DNA of 6,681 nucleotides from Kofleriaceae bacterium. Lineage in GTDB: Bacteria > Myxococcota_A > Polyangia > Haliangiales > Haliangiaceae. Positions within the stretch are counted from its first letter, which is position 1. The number at the start of each line of letters is the position of its first letter. Both the position numbers and the translations under genes were made by a program. The notes under the pieces are model-generated. The model had not been told where the DNA came from. It searched no databases and saw only the letters and a program-made list of their open reading frames with translations. Shown here piece after piece: positions 5,599 to 6,681 of the stretch. The stretch covers positions 1 through 6,681 of the forward strand of contig JAESTW010000535.1 in the NCBI GenBank assembly GCA_016763395.1. The letters are read 5' to 3'.

Positions 5599-6681
5599 TT
5601 ATGCAGGCTCGGGATCCTTCTTGCCAACCGGCCTGATGGGTGGAAAGAGAGAAGCTCGCTTGCCTTTTTTCGTGGACGAGTCTTCTTCGAGGTCCGCGTC
5701 AGCTTCACTGCTTTGGGGCTCTGGCCGATCGATGGAACCTCCGTCTAGAAGGGTTTTCACTTCGGCACCAGTCAGCGTTTCGTGAACTAGCAGTTCATCG
5801 CCGACAATCTCGAGATAGTTGCGATTGGCGCTCAGTATCTGCGTTGCTCGTTCGTACTCCGAGTGCACGATTCGCCGAACTTCTGCATCGATCAGTTGGG
5901 CGGTCTGTTCTGAGTGAGACGCGCCGCTCTGTGTCATCTCTCGGCCGAGAAATACTTCTTGGCCACCGGACGAGTAATTCATCGGACCAAGAGCATCGCT
6001 CATGCCCCACTCAGTCACCATTTTGGTAGCCAGGTCGGTAGCGCGCTCGATGTCGTTGCCCGCGCCGGTTGTGAACTCGTCAAATATAAGCTCTTCAGCA
6101 CAGCGGCCGCCCATGAGAATGCAAATCTGATTCAGGGTGTATGTCCGAGACATGCTCAGACGATCTTCGGTGGGGAGCTGTTGTGTGAGACCAAGCGCCC
6201 TGCCTCTAGGTATAATCGTGACCTTGTGCAAAGGATCGACGTTCTCGCCGCCAATCAGCACAGCCAACATTGCGTGTCCGGCTTCGTGGATTGCCGTATC
6301 TCGCTTCTCCTTGGGAGAGATGAACAACGATCGTCGCTCAGAGCCCATCAGGACTTTATCCTTCGCGTCCTCGAAATCCTCCATCTCCACTTGGTCTTTG
6401 TCCCGCCGAGCCGCTAAGAGGGCAGCTTCGTTGGTTAGGTTCTCGAGATCGGCACCAGTAAAGCCCGGTGTTCCCTGGGCGATAATGGGCAAATCTACAG
6501 ATGAGTCCATTGGCACTTTTCGAGTGTGCACTTTGAGAATGCCAAGCCGGCCATTTACATCAGGCCTAGGCACTGTGATCCTGCGATCAAAACGTCCTGG
6601 TCTGAGAAGAGCCGGATCGAGAACATCAGGCCTGTTGGTTGCGGCAATCAAAATGACGCCATCGTTGGATTCAAAACCATC
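5599..6681 (-). CDS. ftsH: ATP-dependent zinc metalloprotease FtsH, C-terminal part (5' end outside window)
   Basis: FtsH is a hexameric inner-membrane AAA+ protease that extracts and degrades damaged membrane proteins and selected regulators. The window holds 360 C-terminal residues; the frame is open to the window edge, starting at the DGFE block. Visible are the AAA second region of homology (ATNRPDVLDPALLRPGRFDR) with arginine fingers R27 and R30 of the fragment, the M41 zinc motif HEAGH (residues 132-136, bases 6288-6274), and the third zinc ligand D210 (codon 6054-6052) in TTGAGNDIERAT. The spacings R27-H132-D210 match R309-H414-D492 of E. coli FtsH, so about 280 residues (two membrane helices, Walker A and B) lie outside. 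The last 35 or so residues are a charged, low-complexity tail typical of FtsH C-termini. The TAA stop abuts the folP ATG, so it likely heads or joins the same operon. Confidence 0.97.
   Translation of the reverse strand, partial: DGFESNDGVILIAATNRPDVLDPALLRPGRFDRRITVPRPDVNGRLGILKVHTRKVPMDSSVDLPIIAQGTPGFTGADLENLTNEAALLAARRDKDQVEMEDFEDAKDKVLMGSERRSLFISPKEKRDTAIHEAGHAMLAVLIGGENVDPLHKVTIIPRGRALGLTQQLPTEDRLSMSRTYTLNQICILMGGRCAEELIFDEFTTGAGNDIERATDLATKMVTEWGMSDALGPMNYSSGGQEVFLGREMTQSGASHSEQTAQLIDAEVRRIVHSEYERATQILSANRNYLEIVGDELLVHETLTGAEVKTLLDGGSIDRPEPQSSEADADLEEDSSTKKGKRASLFPPIRPVGKKDPEPA

Noticed and set aside
5914..6417. Plus-strand open frame (167 codons) opposite ftsH
   Set aside because: It is antisense to the zinc-protease domain of ftsH, which is intact, and the predicted protein has no family features.
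1..6681. A mobile element, CRISPR array, tRNA or defence-like system
   Set aside because: I saw no transposase, integrase, long terminal repeats, regularly spaced repeats or cloverleaf; nearly all the DNA is accounted for by housekeeping genes.

Overview
The window holds six genes in one minus-strand run and the end of a seventh gene on the plus strand that points toward them. Read 5'->3' on the minus strand, the run is ftsH (3' part, 6681-5599), folP (5598-4618), cdaA (4621-3662), cdaR/ybbR (3649-2576), glmM (2527-1169) and acpS (1172-798). The plus-strand gene (1-714) is the C-terminal part of a radical SAM protein and converges on acpS across 83 bp.

The organism is a bacterium of moderate GC content. 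Gammaproteobacteria have ftsH-folP-glmM without c-di-AMP genes, and Firmicutes have cdaA-cdaR-glmM without ftsH-folP in front. The combined order seen here, closed by acpS, is what I associate with Deltaproteobacteria-grade lineages (Myxococcota, Desulfobacterota, Bdellovibrionota). This placement is inference from gene order and protein style; no rRNA or other marker is present.

The run is almost certainly one transcription unit. ftsH and folP abut as TAAATG, folP/cdaA and glmM/acpS overlap by four bases (ATGA), and cdaA/cdaR are 12 nt apart. The only real gap is the 48 nt between cdaR and glmM. Both genes beside that gap point start with GTG, and the junction carries a 12-bp tandem repeat, an 8-bp inverted repeat and a small hairpin directly before the glmM start. 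This is the one place in the run where expression looks individually tuned.

In function the cluster joins membrane protein quality control (FtsH), folate synthesis (FolP), c-di-AMP synthesis and its membrane regulator (CdaA, CdaR), the first committed sugar-phosphate step toward UDP-GlcNAc and cell wall (GlmM), and activation of acyl carrier protein for lipid synthesis (AcpS). CdaA, CdaR and GlmM form a known regulatory complex in Gram-positive bacteria, and their adjacency here suggests the same link between second messenger and envelope precursor supply. All catalytic motifs I could check are intact.

I see no mobile element, CRISPR array, RNA gene or unknown defence-like system. The notable points are modest: a 64-residue charged tail on CdaA, an N-terminal extension or start ambiguity in FolP, and the RNA-level structure at the cdaR/glmM junction. 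No stretch above 300 bases lacks a gene.
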